Below are positions 17,801-25,710 of a stretch of DNA of 45,456 nt, in pieces. This DNA comes from Nitrososphaerota archaeon (GTDB lineage Archaea; Thermoproteota; Nitrososphaeria; Nitrososphaerales; JACPRH01). Position numbers and translations under genes: made by a program. Every line of letters starts with the position of its first letter. The stretch's first letter is position 1. The notes under the pieces are model-generated. The model was not told the origin of the DNA. It worked only from the letters and a program-made list of their open reading frames with translations, and made no database searches. The stretch is from positions 1 through 45,456 of the forward strand of contig JACPRH010000026.1 in the NCBI GenBank assembly GCA_016190055.1, written 5' to 3'.

Positions 17801-18059
17801 AGATACCGTCCGGCCTCTCCTTCTCAATAACTTCAGAGACGTATTGAAGCGTAACCGGTAAGAAGTAGACCTTATCAGCCATTCGGCTGTCTGTTTGGAT
17901 AGTGGCGACGTTGGGGTTAACCAGAACCGACTCGATTCCTTCTTCCCGAAGGGCTTTGAGAGCCTGAGAACCGCTGTAATCGAACTCACCAGCCTCACCT
18001 ATCTTGATGGCTCCGCTGCCGATCACGATAACCTTCCGAACACCATCTGGTCGGCTCAA
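14817..18059 (-). CDS. carB: carbamoyl-phosphate synthase large subunit
   Basis: 1080 aa, full length. Two homologous ATP-grasp halves are visible, beginning with VIVIGSGAIKIGEAGEFDYSG and with VVLGAGTYRIGSSVEFDW, separated by the oligomerisation domain. A C-terminal MGS-like allosteric domain begins near ILITVGGTGMKKRILP. It makes carbamoyl phosphate from bicarbonate, ammonia (from CarA) and two ATP for arginine and pyrimidines. Its ATG overlaps the carA stop by 4 bp, indicating translational coupling. The partner argF is elsewhere in this window (33718-34686). Confidence 0.98.
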   Translation of the reverse strand: MSRPDGVRKVIVIGSGAIKIGEAGEFDYSGSQALKALREEGIESVLVNPNVATIQTDSRMADKVYFLPVTLQYVSEVIEKERPDGIFLSFGGQTALNCGVELAKEGVLEKYSVKVLGTPVAGINATEDRDLFRKTMTAAGIPVPKSRAAYSVKEAREAAKEIGYPVMVRVAYTLGGRAAGVAYNEYELDEVAQRGLSNSIAHQVLVEEYLGSWKQVEYEVMRDRDDNCITVCNMENMLSMRVHTGDNIVVAPSQTLTNREYHMLREAAIRATRVCGIVGECNIQFALDMKSELFYAIEINARLSRSSALASKATGYPLAYVAAKLALGYALPELSNKVTGVTTACFEPSLDYLVVKMPRWDLQKFERVNRRLGAQMKSVGEVMAIGRCFEEAIQKAIRMLEIGRVGLVGNPGEEDESMDMVETGLNRPTDEILFTLIQAIKGGVPLEQIQKLSFVDRWFLEKLRNVVEIEKQVKAAGKDAPKPQLTDIIRSAKRLGFSDRQIALCLGVSEDDARSLRKRLGITPVVKQIDTLAGEWPAQTNYLYMTYSGDVDDVEFSGGKEKAVVLGAGTYRIGSSVEFDWCTMNMVWGLKRNGMKEVIVVNCNPETVSTDYDMSDRLYFEELTLERVLDIYEKENPKGVVTCVGGQTANNLTPKLAKRGVAILGTSSRDVDMAEDRSKFSKLLDDLGMAQPQWSLFASIEEARSFAKEVGFPVMVRPSYVLSGAAMRVIWTTEHLEKFLKAAARVSPEHPVVISKFIQNAMEVELDAVSDGKDVLIGSVIEHVEKAGIHSGDAIMVAPPKGVAPQVLETLEDYAGRIARALHVKGPFNIQFIVKDDTVYVIECNLRASRSMPFISKLTGINLMDAAALAVLGRSLQPMLSLSRKKGLFGVKVPQFSFTQLEGADLFLGVEMQSTGEVACFGSSFFDALSKAMASAGYKTPRPGGNILITVGGTGMKKRILPLVETLQQLGYHILATEHTSEFFTQNGVPDVTTVFKLDEPERKPNIVDYLVGGTLDLIINIPQSSAMEKYADMLEDEYVIRRRAVELGIPVLTNPETATVFVKSLEWMQKNKPTVDILA

Positions 18060-19198
18060 AGTGAACCCTCCTTCAAGATCCGGTCGAACTCATCAAAAAT
18101 GTAGCGAGTATCATACGGTCCGGGTGAAGCTTCAGGGTGGAACTGAACCGAGATGCAGCGGCCGTTCTCATGCCGCAATCCTTCACCGGTTTTATCGTCG
18201 GCGTTGACGAACCATGGTCGAAGACCTGTGCCTGATAGAGACTTTGGATCAATCGCGTAGCCGTGATTCTGGCTTGTAACATAGCCGCGCCTGCCCTCCG
18301 CCACTACACAGGGTTTGTTCTGGCCTCGGTGACCATACTTTAGCTTGAAGGTATCTCCGCCTAGCGCCAACGCAAGAATCTGGGTGCCAAGACAGATTCC
18401 GAGCATCGGAACATCTTTTCTGAAGAGATCCTGCACAGTTTTGATAGTCTCGGTGCAGCGCTTTGGGTCTCCAGGCCCGTTGCTAATCAGCACTCCGTCT
18501 GGGTGGTACTTGAGAACCTCGTCAGTCGAGATGTTGTAGGGGGCTCTGATTACCTTCATTCCTCGTTGAATGAGTTCACGTATTATGCTGAGCTTGACGC
18601 CGCAGTCAATTAGGACTACAACCTTGTCTCCAGCACCATACTCTATCGGCTGTTTCACCGATACCTCCTTGACGAAGTTGATTTCGCCGTACTGTTGACT
18701 TGAACGCAGCGACTCAAGGAGCGCGTCATCGCTTGATGGGTTCTCAGCGACCTCTAAGGTGCCCATCATTACTCCGTGAACCCTGATTCTCTTCGTTAAC
18801 TCCCTAGTGTCGATTCCGTAGATACCGGGAACTTTGCCTAACCTCAACCATTCGTCTAAACTCATCTTAGAGGCCCAGTGATTAGGCGTCGCACATACCT
18901 CCTGCACAACGACCCCGGAAACCTGCAGCGATTCAGACTCGAAGCCTACAGGCAGACCATGCTCATCGCGAACAGCGTAATCCGAGACACCGTAATTCCC
19001 TATCAACGGGTAAGTGAAGCAGAGAATTTGACCTCGGTAAGAGGGGTCTGTAAGCGACTCGGTGTAACCTACCATGCCGGTGTTGAAAACCACTTCACCG
19101 GTGGTGCGGGTAGGGAAGCCGAAGCCGTAGCCTTCTATGACGGTTCCATCGTCCAGCGCAAGCTTCGCCCTCAATACATCCTTTATTTTGTAACCCAT
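18056..19198 (-). CDS. carA: carbamoyl-phosphate synthase small subunit (glutaminase)
   Basis: 380 aa. The N-terminal CarA domain (KLALDDGTVIEGYGFGFP) leads into a class I glutamine amidotransferase with the nucleophile in MLGICLGTQILAL and the His-Glu pair in QFHPEASPGPYD. It hydrolyses glutamine and channels ammonia to CarB. A TATA-like box (minus AAATTTATAG, 19223-19232) lies about 28 nt before the ATG, so the carAB message is probably leaderless. It is divergent from the next gene to the right. Confidence 0.98.
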   Translation of the reverse strand: MGYKIKDVLRAKLALDDGTVIEGYGFGFPTRTTGEVVFNTGMVGYTESLTDPSYRGQILCFTYPLIGNYGVSDYAVRDEHGLPVGFESESLQVSGVVVQEVCATPNHWASKMSLDEWLRLGKVPGIYGIDTRELTKRIRVHGVMMGTLEVAENPSSDDALLESLRSSQQYGEINFVKEVSVKQPIEYGAGDKVVVLIDCGVKLSIIRELIQRGMKVIRAPYNISTDEVLKYHPDGVLISNGPGDPKRCTETIKTVQDLFRKDVPMLGICLGTQILALALGGDTFKLKYGHRGQNKPCVVAEGRRGYVTSQNHGYAIDPKSLSGTGLRPWFVNADDKTGEGLRHENGRCISVQFHPEASPGPYDTRYIFDEFDRILKEGSL

Positions 19199-19222
19199 CT
19201 AGGCAGCCTTGACCCCGCAACT

Positions 19223-19232
19223 CTATAAATTT
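19223..19232 (-). promoter_or_regulatory. TATA box of carAB
   Basis: Minus strand AAATTTATAG, centred about 29 bp upstream of the carA ATG at 19198, predicting a leaderless mRNA. No obvious arginine or pyrimidine operator was seen nearby. Confidence 0.55.
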
Positions 19233-19423
19233 CGATATTAAAGTTAGTATTGCTGAAGTATTAGGTCGTTAAAAACATTCCATTCAGTAGCCCACCCATT
19301 CGCAGCCAACCACTCAACAGAGGCGAAGCTGCGGGTTAACTTATAAGTCGGCGCGGCAACTAAGAGGTAGAGCTTGCTTGAACATGCTGAGAAGCTCGGT
19401 GAAGTTCTAAAGGCGCGTAAGAA

Positions 19424-20017
19424 TTGGAGGTCAGAAGAAAAGAGCCGTTTACGCTTATTGATCCAGCCCTTGTACGGGGCTTGCTGCAGATACATGAGAA
19501 ACTTAGAGGCTCAGGGGTAAACTGGGCTATTGGCGGAGATTTAGGGGAGACGCTTAGAGGAGTTAAGGTTGAAGCTAATTCGATTGAGATACTTACAGAT
19601 GAAGATGGAGCTAGAAGAATATTTGATGCAATGAGTGAATACAACCCGACTGGAATCAAGTATTTGGAGCAGCGGCTTCCGAGAGATGCTGTAATAAACG
19701 GAGAAGAGTATCCTGTTTATGCTAGAAGTCATTACTTTGAGTTTCACATAGGTGACGTTAATGTGAAGATACAAGGGGATCTTCAGTACAAGGTTGGAGA
19801 GTGGGATGTGGGCGATGTATTGGAGTTTGACCCCGAGTTTGCGTACATCGTCGGCGAGAAGATGTCAGTGATGCCTCTATTTCTAAAGTATGAAATCGTC
19901 AGAGCACTAGGCTGGGAAGATGGGCAGAAAAAAATACTGGAAGCAATCCACCCTTCAGAAATCCCCGATAAATCCCGATTCAAGCAACAACCTCAGCAGG
20001 ATCAAGAGACAGTTTAA
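19424..20017 (+). CDS. nucleotidyltransferase-fold protein of unknown function
   Basis: 197 aa. The region WAIGGDLGETLRGV followed by SIEILTDEDGARRIF (residues about 33-68) resembles the helix and strand of minimal nucleotidyltransferases (Pol-beta superfamily), as in AbiEii- or MNT-like proteins. The usual Asp-x-Asp metal pair is not obvious (SIEIL instead), so catalysis is doubtful. The end is Gln-rich. Start TTG at 19424 is forced by an upstream in-frame TAA at 19418. A TATA-like TTATAAG at about 19339-19345 leaves a leader of about 55 nt containing a short out-of-frame ORF. Function not known. Confidence 0.65.
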   Translation: MEVRRKEPFTLIDPALVRGLLQIHEKLRGSGVNWAIGGDLGETLRGVKVEANSIEILTDEDGARRIFDAMSEYNPTGIKYLEQRLPRDAVINGEEYPVYARSHYFEFHIGDVNVKIQGDLQYKVGEWDVGDVLEFDPEFAYIVGEKMSVMPLFLKYEIVRALGWEDGQKKILEAIHPSEIPDKSRFKQQPQQDQETV

Positions 20018-20332
20018 CCTGGATCAAGCGAACCTGTGAATTAAAACGATTAAGCCGAAAATCTGAGAGCAAATCAAGCCGCGTAGAAGTAGCAGTTACT
20101 TAGTTAGCAGACTTAAATCATCTGTGTGCTTGTGGATTCTTTTGCGGGAACAGTTGTTGCGATGACTAACTCAACTGTTGATGCAAGGTGTCGCTTGGTC
20201 CGCTTAAATTATCAGTTAAAGCATTAATATTCGGAAGCACTTTTCAATCGCCGTGGTCCACGCTCGAACTATTGAAGAATTCGGAGAACGTACTGCTGTG
20301 CTGTTACGTTGCTACAGCTAGGTGAATTAATC
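20018..20332. other. 315-bp gap with an 8-bp hairpin
   Basis: An inverted repeat AACAGTTG/CAACTGTT with a 15-nt loop lies at 20149-20179 and could fold in RNA or be a protein site. AT-rich elements around 20204-20236 (TTAAATTATC, TTAATATTC) could be the promoter of the blue copper gene, giving a leader of about 75 nt. No gene was seen. Confidence 0.4.
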
Positions 20333-20821
20333 ATGGCGAACGCTAAACTTGTCATAGGTGTCTTGATGGTTGCAGGCGCGGCGTTAATTATCAGTGTACC
20401 GGCTATACTGCTTCTTGGTCTTCAGCCCCCGATGCAGTCGTTTGGCGGCGCTGAGAATCTTAAACCGACAGTGAACATCACGATGTATGCGAACGAGCTG
20501 CCCACTAAGTTCGGGTGGGGTCTTAGCAGTGACAATGTGACCTCACCTGGTCCGACTCTAAGATTCAAGGTCGGCGACGTAGTAGGCATGACGGTGCATA
20601 ACGAAGGCAAGGTGCCGCATGCGTTCGCTATAGTCTCAGGCCTCGATAACCCAAAAGTGTTGTTTAACTCTCAGGTTGCGACTCTTAATGACCCTATACA
20701 GCCGGGTGGAACCAAAAGCGGGGTCTTCAAGGTGACGGATGCAGGCAGCTTCAAGTATATCTGCACTGTAACGGGGCATAGCGAGATTGGCATGTACGGG
20801 GATATAGTGATAAGCAAATAG
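20333..20821 (+). CDS. membrane-anchored blue copper protein (plastocyanin-like)
   Basis: 162 aa from the ATG at 20333, preceded by an SD-like AGGTGA. A TTG start at 20309 would add 8 residues and is less likely. One hydrophobic segment (about 6-30) anchors or exports it. The cupredoxin domain follows. Type 1 copper ligands are His96 (VPHAF), Cys144, His149 and Met154 (C-x4-H-x4-M), all present. It probably carries electrons outside the membrane, and its convergent neighbour is a cytochrome c oxidase operon, so it may feed that oxidase in place of cytochrome c. The stop is followed by a TTAG repeat giving stops in all three frames. Confidence 0.92.
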   Translation: MANAKLVIGVLMVAGAALIISVPAILLLGLQPPMQSFGGAENLKPTVNITMYANELPTKFGWGLSSDNVTSPGPTLRFKVGDVVGMTVHNEGKVPHAFAIVSGLDNPKVLFNSQVATLNDPIQPGGTKSGVFKVTDAGSFKYICTVTGHSEIGMYGDIVISK

Positions 20822-20836
20822 TTAGTTAGTCGAACC

Positions 20837-20862
20837 CGTGGAATGTGCTTAACAATTCCACG
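20837..20862. terminator. bidirectional hairpin between convergent genes
   Basis: Perfect 8-bp inverted repeat CGTGGAAT/ATTCCACG with a 10-nt loop, between the blue copper gene and the end of the cox operon. It probably helps terminate or protect both transcripts. There is no long T-tract. Confidence 0.45.
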
Positions 20863-20898
20863 TGAGATGTTTGTAGTGACTGGACCGTTGTAAGTTTG

Positions 20899-20915
20899 CA
20901 GCAGCTCAGCTGCTG
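20899..20915. terminator. second hairpin in the convergent gap
   Basis: Perfect 8-bp inverted repeat CAGCAGCT/AGCTGCTG around a single central base, only 18 bp before the stop of the cox subunit IV gene. GC-rich and close to the first hairpin, it may act with it as an end-of-transcript structure. Confidence 0.4.
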
Positions 20916-20933
20916 TTGCAGCGAGTGCGAATA

Positions 20934-21224
20934 CTACTGCACCATCATGTTGGGCATCGCGATCAATAATGCTAATAGAAGGAACACTATTAGGAGGATG
21001 AGCAGTGTTAAGGGGAACATCTTTACTGAGTTAGGTTCGTCTTTGAGGTGTTGATAGATTGAGACGACTGCGATGGCTTTGACGGATGCTACTGTGATTA
21101 CGGCTGCGATAATGACAGTATGGGTCAAAGGCGCCAGTAGAGTGATGACTTCGATTATGGTGAAGGCTACGAGGATGCCCCAAACATACACATAGAGCTT
21201 TGTTCTATCCATGTCATACATCAC
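20934..21224 (-). CDS. cytochrome c oxidase subunit IV (prokaryotic)
   Basis: 96 aa with three membrane segments (about 8-30, 34-55 and 70-93), the size and layout of the small CoxD/CyoD-like subunit IV. It starts directly after the stop of the fused coxA-coxC gene, so it is the last gene of the oxidase operon. It is assigned by hydropathy, the short Lys-rich loop HLKDEPNSVK typical of this family, and context. The subunit stabilises the oxidase. Confidence 0.85.
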   Translation of the reverse strand: MMYDMDRTKLYVYVWGILVAFTIIEVITLLAPLTHTVIIAAVITVASVKAIAVVSIYQHLKDEPNSVKMFPLTLLILLIVFLLLALLIAMPNMMVQ

Positions 21225-23636
21225 CTATAGCAGATAGAACAGGGGGAACAGGAAGAGCCAAATGACATCTACCATGTGCCAATATAACCCGGTGTTCTCA
21301 ATCCCTGTATAGGATTCTTTTGTGAACCCGTTCTTGTACGCTTTAGTTATGAGGAAGGCTATTGCGATTAGTCCGGCTATAACGTGAGCCCCGTGCAGAC
21401 CAACCGTAAGATAGTAGCTGGCAGCTGGCAGACCGCTTGTTATCGTGAAACCTTCAGAGTACAGTCCAGCCCATTCGTATCCCTTGATCACCATGAAGGT
21501 AACGCCGAGCGCTAAGGTTGCCAATAGCCAGATTTTCAAGCCTCGTACGTTCCCGTTCTTTATAGCATTCAGGGCGAGTGCCATTGTAAGACTACTAGTG
21601 ACAAGGACAAGTGTATTGACTGTGCCAAGCACGATATTGTGAATAGCTATCTCCCCGACGCCTGGAACGTTGATGATGCCGCCTTGGAGATGCGCCAGTA
21701 TATTCGTCACCAGTAGAGGTGAAGGCCAGACAGCGCTGTTTGATCTGACGTAGATGTACCCAGAGACCACCATGCTGAAAAGCATCATCTCCGCGGTTAT
21801 GAAGACCCACATCCCAAGTTTCTCGTGAGAAATCTTCTCAAACGGCCACATCCCCATTCCTTCAGCCTTCGCAGCGAATTTGCCTCTAAAATCATCTCTG
21901 AACCAGCCTACCAAAGAGGCTAGTACCACAGCGAGACCCAGTATTGCAAGCGGAAGAAACATAGCCACACCTAACAACCCCAGCGTAGTACCGATGGTTA
22001 TAGTCAAGGGCCACGGAGTATAACTTTCCTCAACATCTTCCCACTCCGTTGAGCCACCCTTTGGGAAGACAATCTCCTCGCGCTCAATTTTAGGCGAAAC
22101 CTCGAAATCCTGCGCAGGAGGCGGAGACGGAATCAACCATTCAAGCGTCCACCCGCCCCAAGGATTGAATCCAGCTGGTGGTCCACGCCTCAAGCTTAGC
22201 AAAATATTCGCAAGCAGTAGGAGCTGAATGCTTCCAAAGATGAATCCTCCTATCGTCGCAATATGATTCATGAAGTCCCACCCGGCTGTAGCTGGATATG
22301 TGAAGATGCGTCGAGGCATATCGAACAGAAAGAACATCGGGAAATATATCATTGTGAAGCCTATTGCTGAAATGAAGAAGTGAATCTTGCCTAGCTTTTC
22401 GTTATACATTCTACCAGTCATCTTCGGGAACCAGTAGTAAAGCGCGCCTAAGAGAGCAAAGATTACTGTGCCGCCCATGACGAAGTGGAAGTGACCTACA
22501 ACCCAGTAGCTTCCACGGAACTGGTAGTCAAGGGCTATTGAAGCGTTGAAGACACCGGTAATGCCTCCTATGATGAACATGTAGATGGCGCCCAACCCGA
22601 ACAGCATCGGGGTGCTGAGCCTTATCGATCCTCTTAGTAGAGTGGCAATGAGGTATATTGTAACAATCTCGAATGGTAGAGAAATTGCTACGCTGGTGGC
22701 GCTGAAGATTTTCTTCACTAGAGCAGTCTCAGTGGTCGCGAACATGTGGTGACCCCAGACTAGAAAACTGATTATTGAGGCTAAGGCGAACGCACCTAAG
22801 ATGAACTTTCGCCCGTAGATCGGCCTTCTTGAGAAGGCTGGAATAATCTCGAAGAGGATTCCGAGAGCAGGAGCTAAGAGAATGTAAACTTCAGGATGGC
22901 CGAAGAACCAGAAGAAGTTTTCCCATAGGAGAGCTCCACCTGCATTGGAGGTGAAGAACATGGTACCGAGGATTCGATCAGAAAGAAGGATTAGGAGTCC
23001 AGCTCCCAGTGGAGGGAAGGCGAAGAGCATCATAATGACTGTATATAGGATGCCCCATGTGAACAAAGGCATCTTTGACCACGTCATTCCCCGAGCCCGT
23101 TCACGAGCTATCGTCGTTATGAAGTTGACAGTACTAACAGTGATGGATGCAACCAGCATGATGAGCGCCATCGCTGCAACTGTCATTCCAACCTGAGGTG
23201 TATACTTAGTTGTGCTGAGAGGAGCATAAGCTGTCCATCCAACATCAGCACCTCCACCAGGCAGAAAGAACGATGATACCAAGAGCAGCCCGCTAAAGAG
23301 GTAGAACCAGTAGCTTAGCGCATTGAGCCGCGGAAAAGCCATGTCTTTTGCGCCTATCTGTATTGGCACTATGTAGTTCGCGAAGGCGAAGCCCATTGGG
23401 GAAAGAACCCAGAGAATCATCATCAGCCCGTGGGTAGTGACAACTTGATTGTAGGCGGACGCAGTGAAGAGGGATTGATTAGGTGAGAACAGCTGAACCC
23501 TGAAGTTCATTGCAAGGAAACCTGCGAAGAACATGAAGTAAAATGAGGTTACAAGGTAGAGAATACCTACGTCTTTGTGATTTGTAGTGGTCAGCCAGCG
23601 TCTCAAGGAGAAGGTTTCGCTCAAATCATCAATCAC
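21225..23636 (-). CDS. coxAC: fused cytochrome c oxidase subunits I and III
   Basis: 803 aa. Subunit I (about 1-540): haem a ligand His69 (TTHGLMM), CuB ligands His247 and His296/297, haem ligands His382 and His384 (GHFHF). The GHPEVY motif carries the Glu and the His-Tyr crosslink tyrosine of family A. D-channel residues Asp98 and Asn105 (KDMAFPRLN) are kept. The K-channel lysine of helix VIII appears replaced (the region reads LPFEIVTIYLIATL). After a linker, subunit III begins near residue 605 (HEKLGMWVFITAEMMLFSM). It reduces oxygen to water and pumps protons. Its ATG overlaps the coxB stop by 4 bp. Confidence 0.97.
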   Translation of the reverse strand: MIDDLSETFSLRRWLTTTNHKDVGILYLVTSFYFMFFAGFLAMNFRVQLFSPNQSLFTASAYNQVVTTHGLMMILWVLSPMGFAFANYIVPIQIGAKDMAFPRLNALSYWFYLFSGLLLVSSFFLPGGGADVGWTAYAPLSTTKYTPQVGMTVAAMALIMLVASITVSTVNFITTIARERARGMTWSKMPLFTWGILYTVIMMLFAFPPLGAGLLILLSDRILGTMFFTSNAGGALLWENFFWFFGHPEVYILLAPALGILFEIIPAFSRRPIYGRKFILGAFALASIISFLVWGHHMFATTETALVKKIFSATSVAISLPFEIVTIYLIATLLRGSIRLSTPMLFGLGAIYMFIIGGITGVFNASIALDYQFRGSYWVVGHFHFVMGGTVIFALLGALYYWFPKMTGRMYNEKLGKIHFFISAIGFTMIYFPMFFLFDMPRRIFTYPATAGWDFMNHIATIGGFIFGSIQLLLLANILLSLRRGPPAGFNPWGGWTLEWLIPSPPPAQDFEVSPKIEREEIVFPKGGSTEWEDVEESYTPWPLTITIGTTLGLLGVAMFLPLAILGLAVVLASLVGWFRDDFRGKFAAKAEGMGMWPFEKISHEKLGMWVFITAEMMLFSMVVSGYIYVRSNSAVWPSPLLVTNILAHLQGGIINVPGVGEIAIHNIVLGTVNTLVLVTSSLTMALALNAIKNGNVRGLKIWLLATLALGVTFMVIKGYEWAGLYSEGFTITSGLPAASYYLTVGLHGAHVIAGLIAIAFLITKAYKNGFTKESYTGIENTGLYWHMVDVIWLFLFPLFYLL

Positions 23637-24274
23637 TTCTGTTTAGTCGCGTTTTCAAGCCACTGGTTGAACTGCGATTGGCTTACTGCGGTAATTTTGC
23701 CAATCATACCTGCATGCCCAACCCCGCAGAGCTCATAGCACAAAATGTCGTAATCACCCGTAGAAGTGGCTTTGATCCAGATTTCACCCACTTGACCGGG
23801 TATAGCGTCTATGGACGTTTTGAAATAAGGAACACCGAATTTATGCTTAACATCGCTGCTAGTAACGTGAAAAACAATAGTTTGGTTCACAGGAATAACT
23901 AGGTTGCTCACCGTTTGAACACCGTTAGGGTACTTGAAACCCCAAGCCCACTGGAAACCGGTCACCTCAATGTCAAGACCCTTATCCGGGGGCGTAGTGA
24001 GAACGTGAAAGGCGCTGAACGACCCGACCACTAAGGTGGAAATAATGCTTAAAGTGACAAAGGAGAGCACAAAAAGATACTTCAGATGCCCCCTATCTTT
24101 CGGAAAAGTACCGGGCTTCGGAGCATCCTCAGGCTCCGGTTTACCAGGCTTATACCTATACTTGATCGCGGCCAATACAAGAAAAGCTATGACGATGCCA
24201 CCGATGATTGCGCCTAAAGTCGAAAAGTAGTAGAAAAGTCCCCACCACTGGTCAGCCGGAGGTGGATAGGCCAA
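23633..24274 (-). CDS. coxB: cytochrome c oxidase subunit II (CuA)
   Basis: 213 aa. Two membrane segments (about 14-38 and 65-90) hold the external cupredoxin domain. All CuA ligands are present: His144, Cys179, Glu181, Cys183, His187 and Met190 (CYELCGVGHAGM). It therefore accepts electrons from a soluble or anchored donor rather than from quinol. The start is TTG. A TATA-like CTTAAATTC (24303-24311, minus) predicts a leader of only a few nucleotides and marks the promoter of the coxB-coxAC-subunit IV operon. Confidence 0.97.
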   Translation of the reverse strand: MAYPPPADQWWGLFYYFSTLGAIIGGIVIAFLVLAAIKYRYKPGKPEPEDAPKPGTFPKDRGHLKYLFVLSFVTLSIISTLVVGSFSAFHVLTTPPDKGLDIEVTGFQWAWGFKYPNGVQTVSNLVIPVNQTIVFHVTSSDVKHKFGVPYFKTSIDAIPGQVGEIWIKATSTGDYDILCYELCGVGHAGMIGKITAVSQSQFNQWLENATKQK

Positions 24275-24302
24275 TACGATCGGTACTGGAGCAAAGCTAT
24301 TG

Positions 24303-24311
24303 AATTTAAGA
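24303..24311 (-). promoter_or_regulatory. TATA-like box of the cox operon
   Basis: Minus strand CTTAAATTC, about 30 bp before the TTG start of coxB. It fits a near-leaderless operon mRNA. Confidence 0.45.
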
Positions 24312-24456
24312 TTTAGGGTGATTTCAATCCGTTCTGCGCTTTTTCCGCATTTATTACCCTAACAAGCCAGATTCGGATAATCAGATAAGTGGTTGAGGAG
24401 ATTAGCGAAGCAGTTGTTACCAATATATTTGTTGGAAAGGTTTCCTGTGGATATGG

Positions 24457-24945
24457 CTAGGCGTTGGATATCTTGTCGTCCCACTTGCCTTCGCCGAGCT
24501 CCTTCTGGAACTCTCTCGGATCCTTTCCTTCGACCTTTACACCCATGCTTACGCAGGAGCCGACTATCTCCCGTGCAACTGATTTTACTGTTTTGCCGTA
24601 TGACTGCTCCTTCTTGGCCCGCGCGATCTTTAGAAGATCGTCGATCTTCAGGTCTCCGACCAAAGCGGTATTCGGTGTTCCTGAGCCTTTAGGGATGCCG
24701 GTGGCCTTCACGACCAGTGCTGATGTTGTGGGTACACCTACCTCCACCTCGAACTCCTTTGTCTCGGTGTCGACGTGAACCTTTACAGGTACTCGCATTC
24801 CAGTATAATCTTTAGTCTTCTCATTAATCTCCTTCACAATCATCATTACGTTCACTCCGAGAGGACCCAAGGCTGGACCCAGCGGAGGGCCGGCGTTAGC
24901 TTCGCCGCCGACTACTAGTGAAGCAACAGTTTGTCTATCTCCCAC
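24457..24945 (-). CDS. rpl11: ribosomal protein L11
   Basis: 162 aa, typical of archaeal L11. The N-terminal domain has GGEANAGPPLGPALGPLGVNV and the C-terminal rRNA-binding domain ends in GTCVSMGVKVEG-like sequence (GSCVSMGVKVEGKDPREF). It forms the base of the GTPase centre with P0/P1. The start is GTG at 24945. A TATA-like GATTTATTAACC about 45 bp upstream suggests it can be transcribed separately from spt5, 123 bp away on the same strand. Confidence 0.97.
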   Translation of the reverse strand: MGDRQTVASLVVGGEANAGPPLGPALGPLGVNVMMIVKEINEKTKDYTGMRVPVKVHVDTETKEFEVEVGVPTTSALVVKATGIPKGSGTPNTALVGDLKIDDLLKIARAKKEQSYGKTVKSVAREIVGSCVSMGVKVEGKDPREFQKELGEGKWDDKISNA

Positions 24946-25068
24946 TCTACATCATCTGCCAGTCGTTGAGCGAGGTGCATCGAAATCGGGTTAATAAATC
25001 TTCGAACATCAATAAGAAGCTCACTGCCAAGTTAAGAACAAGAAGGGTGAGTAACTGAATGAACTGGT

Positions 25069-25533
25069 TTAGCTGCCGCCTTTCTGGATGATTTTAAGGT
25101 AGTCAGCGTCAACTGTGACTGGTAGCTGATACGGTGCGTCTAGCAGGATCACGGTTACCTCCTTTCGAACCGGCTCAATTCTTGTGATCCTCGCCTGCAT
25201 TCCCTTGAACGGCCCTGCGATAACTTCGACTTTGTCATTCACGTTTAGCTCAGTGATGATTGATTTGGTGACTAGGAACTTCTCGATGTCTTGGAACTGG
25301 ATGATACCCGGGATCTGGCTTTTCACGTGTTTGACGCCTGAGATGCTTTCACCCACTATCTGGGCGTTGGGCGCCTCGACGAAAACGTAACCCTTCATGC
25401 CTTCGAAGACAAGTATGGAGTAAACCTTTGTGCTGCGCATCTGTGCACGATTCGCTATAAAGTTGGCGACGCTCTTCTCTTGGCCGCCAGTGGTCTTAAC
25501 AGCGAATATCCTGCCGGTAACCGCTGCGGTCAT
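25069..25533 (-). CDS. spt5: transcription elongation factor Spt5 (NusG)
   Basis: 154 aa. The NGN domain (IFAVKTTGGQEKSVANFIANR, later KGYVFVEA) is followed by one KOW domain (VEVIAGPFKGMQARITRIE). It binds the RNA polymerase clamp and raises processivity. The ATG directly follows the secE stop codon, so the two are translationally coupled, the conserved archaeal arrangement. Confidence 0.97.
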   Translation of the reverse strand: MTAAVTGRIFAVKTTGGQEKSVANFIANRAQMRSTKVYSILVFEGMKGYVFVEAPNAQIVGESISGVKHVKSQIPGIIQFQDIEKFLVTKSIITELNVNDKVEVIAGPFKGMQARITRIEPVRKEVTVILLDAPYQLPVTVDADYLKIIQKGGS

Positions 25534-25710
25534 CTATCCGATTCCCAGCTGGAAGAAGGCTCCAATCGACTGTATTATGAAACCGATGGTGCCCACTACA
25601 CCGACGCCCAGAAGGACGAGTTTCAGATAGAGGGAGAACTCTGTCCAGTCGGACTTGCGTGCCAGCTTCAAAGTGTTTACCGCGGATCTAGCAAAGTTAC
25701 CTAAACCCAT
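25534..25710 (-). CDS. secE: preprotein translocase subunit SecE (Sec61 gamma)
   Basis: 58 aa: a short amphipathic, basic N-terminal helix (FARSAVNTLKLARKSDWTEF) followed by one membrane segment (LVLLGVGVVGTIGFIIQSIG). This is the size and layout of archaeal SecE/Sec61 gamma. The ATG is at 25710-25708 and TAG at 25536-25534, abutting the spt5 start. The Lys-x8-Trp-like basic/aromatic pattern before the membrane helix and the conserved secE-spt5-rpl11 order make the call firm. It stabilises SecY in the membrane. Confidence 0.93.
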   Translation of the reverse strand: MGLGNFARSAVNTLKLARKSDWTEFSLYLKLVLLGVGVVGTIGFIIQSIGAFFQLGIG

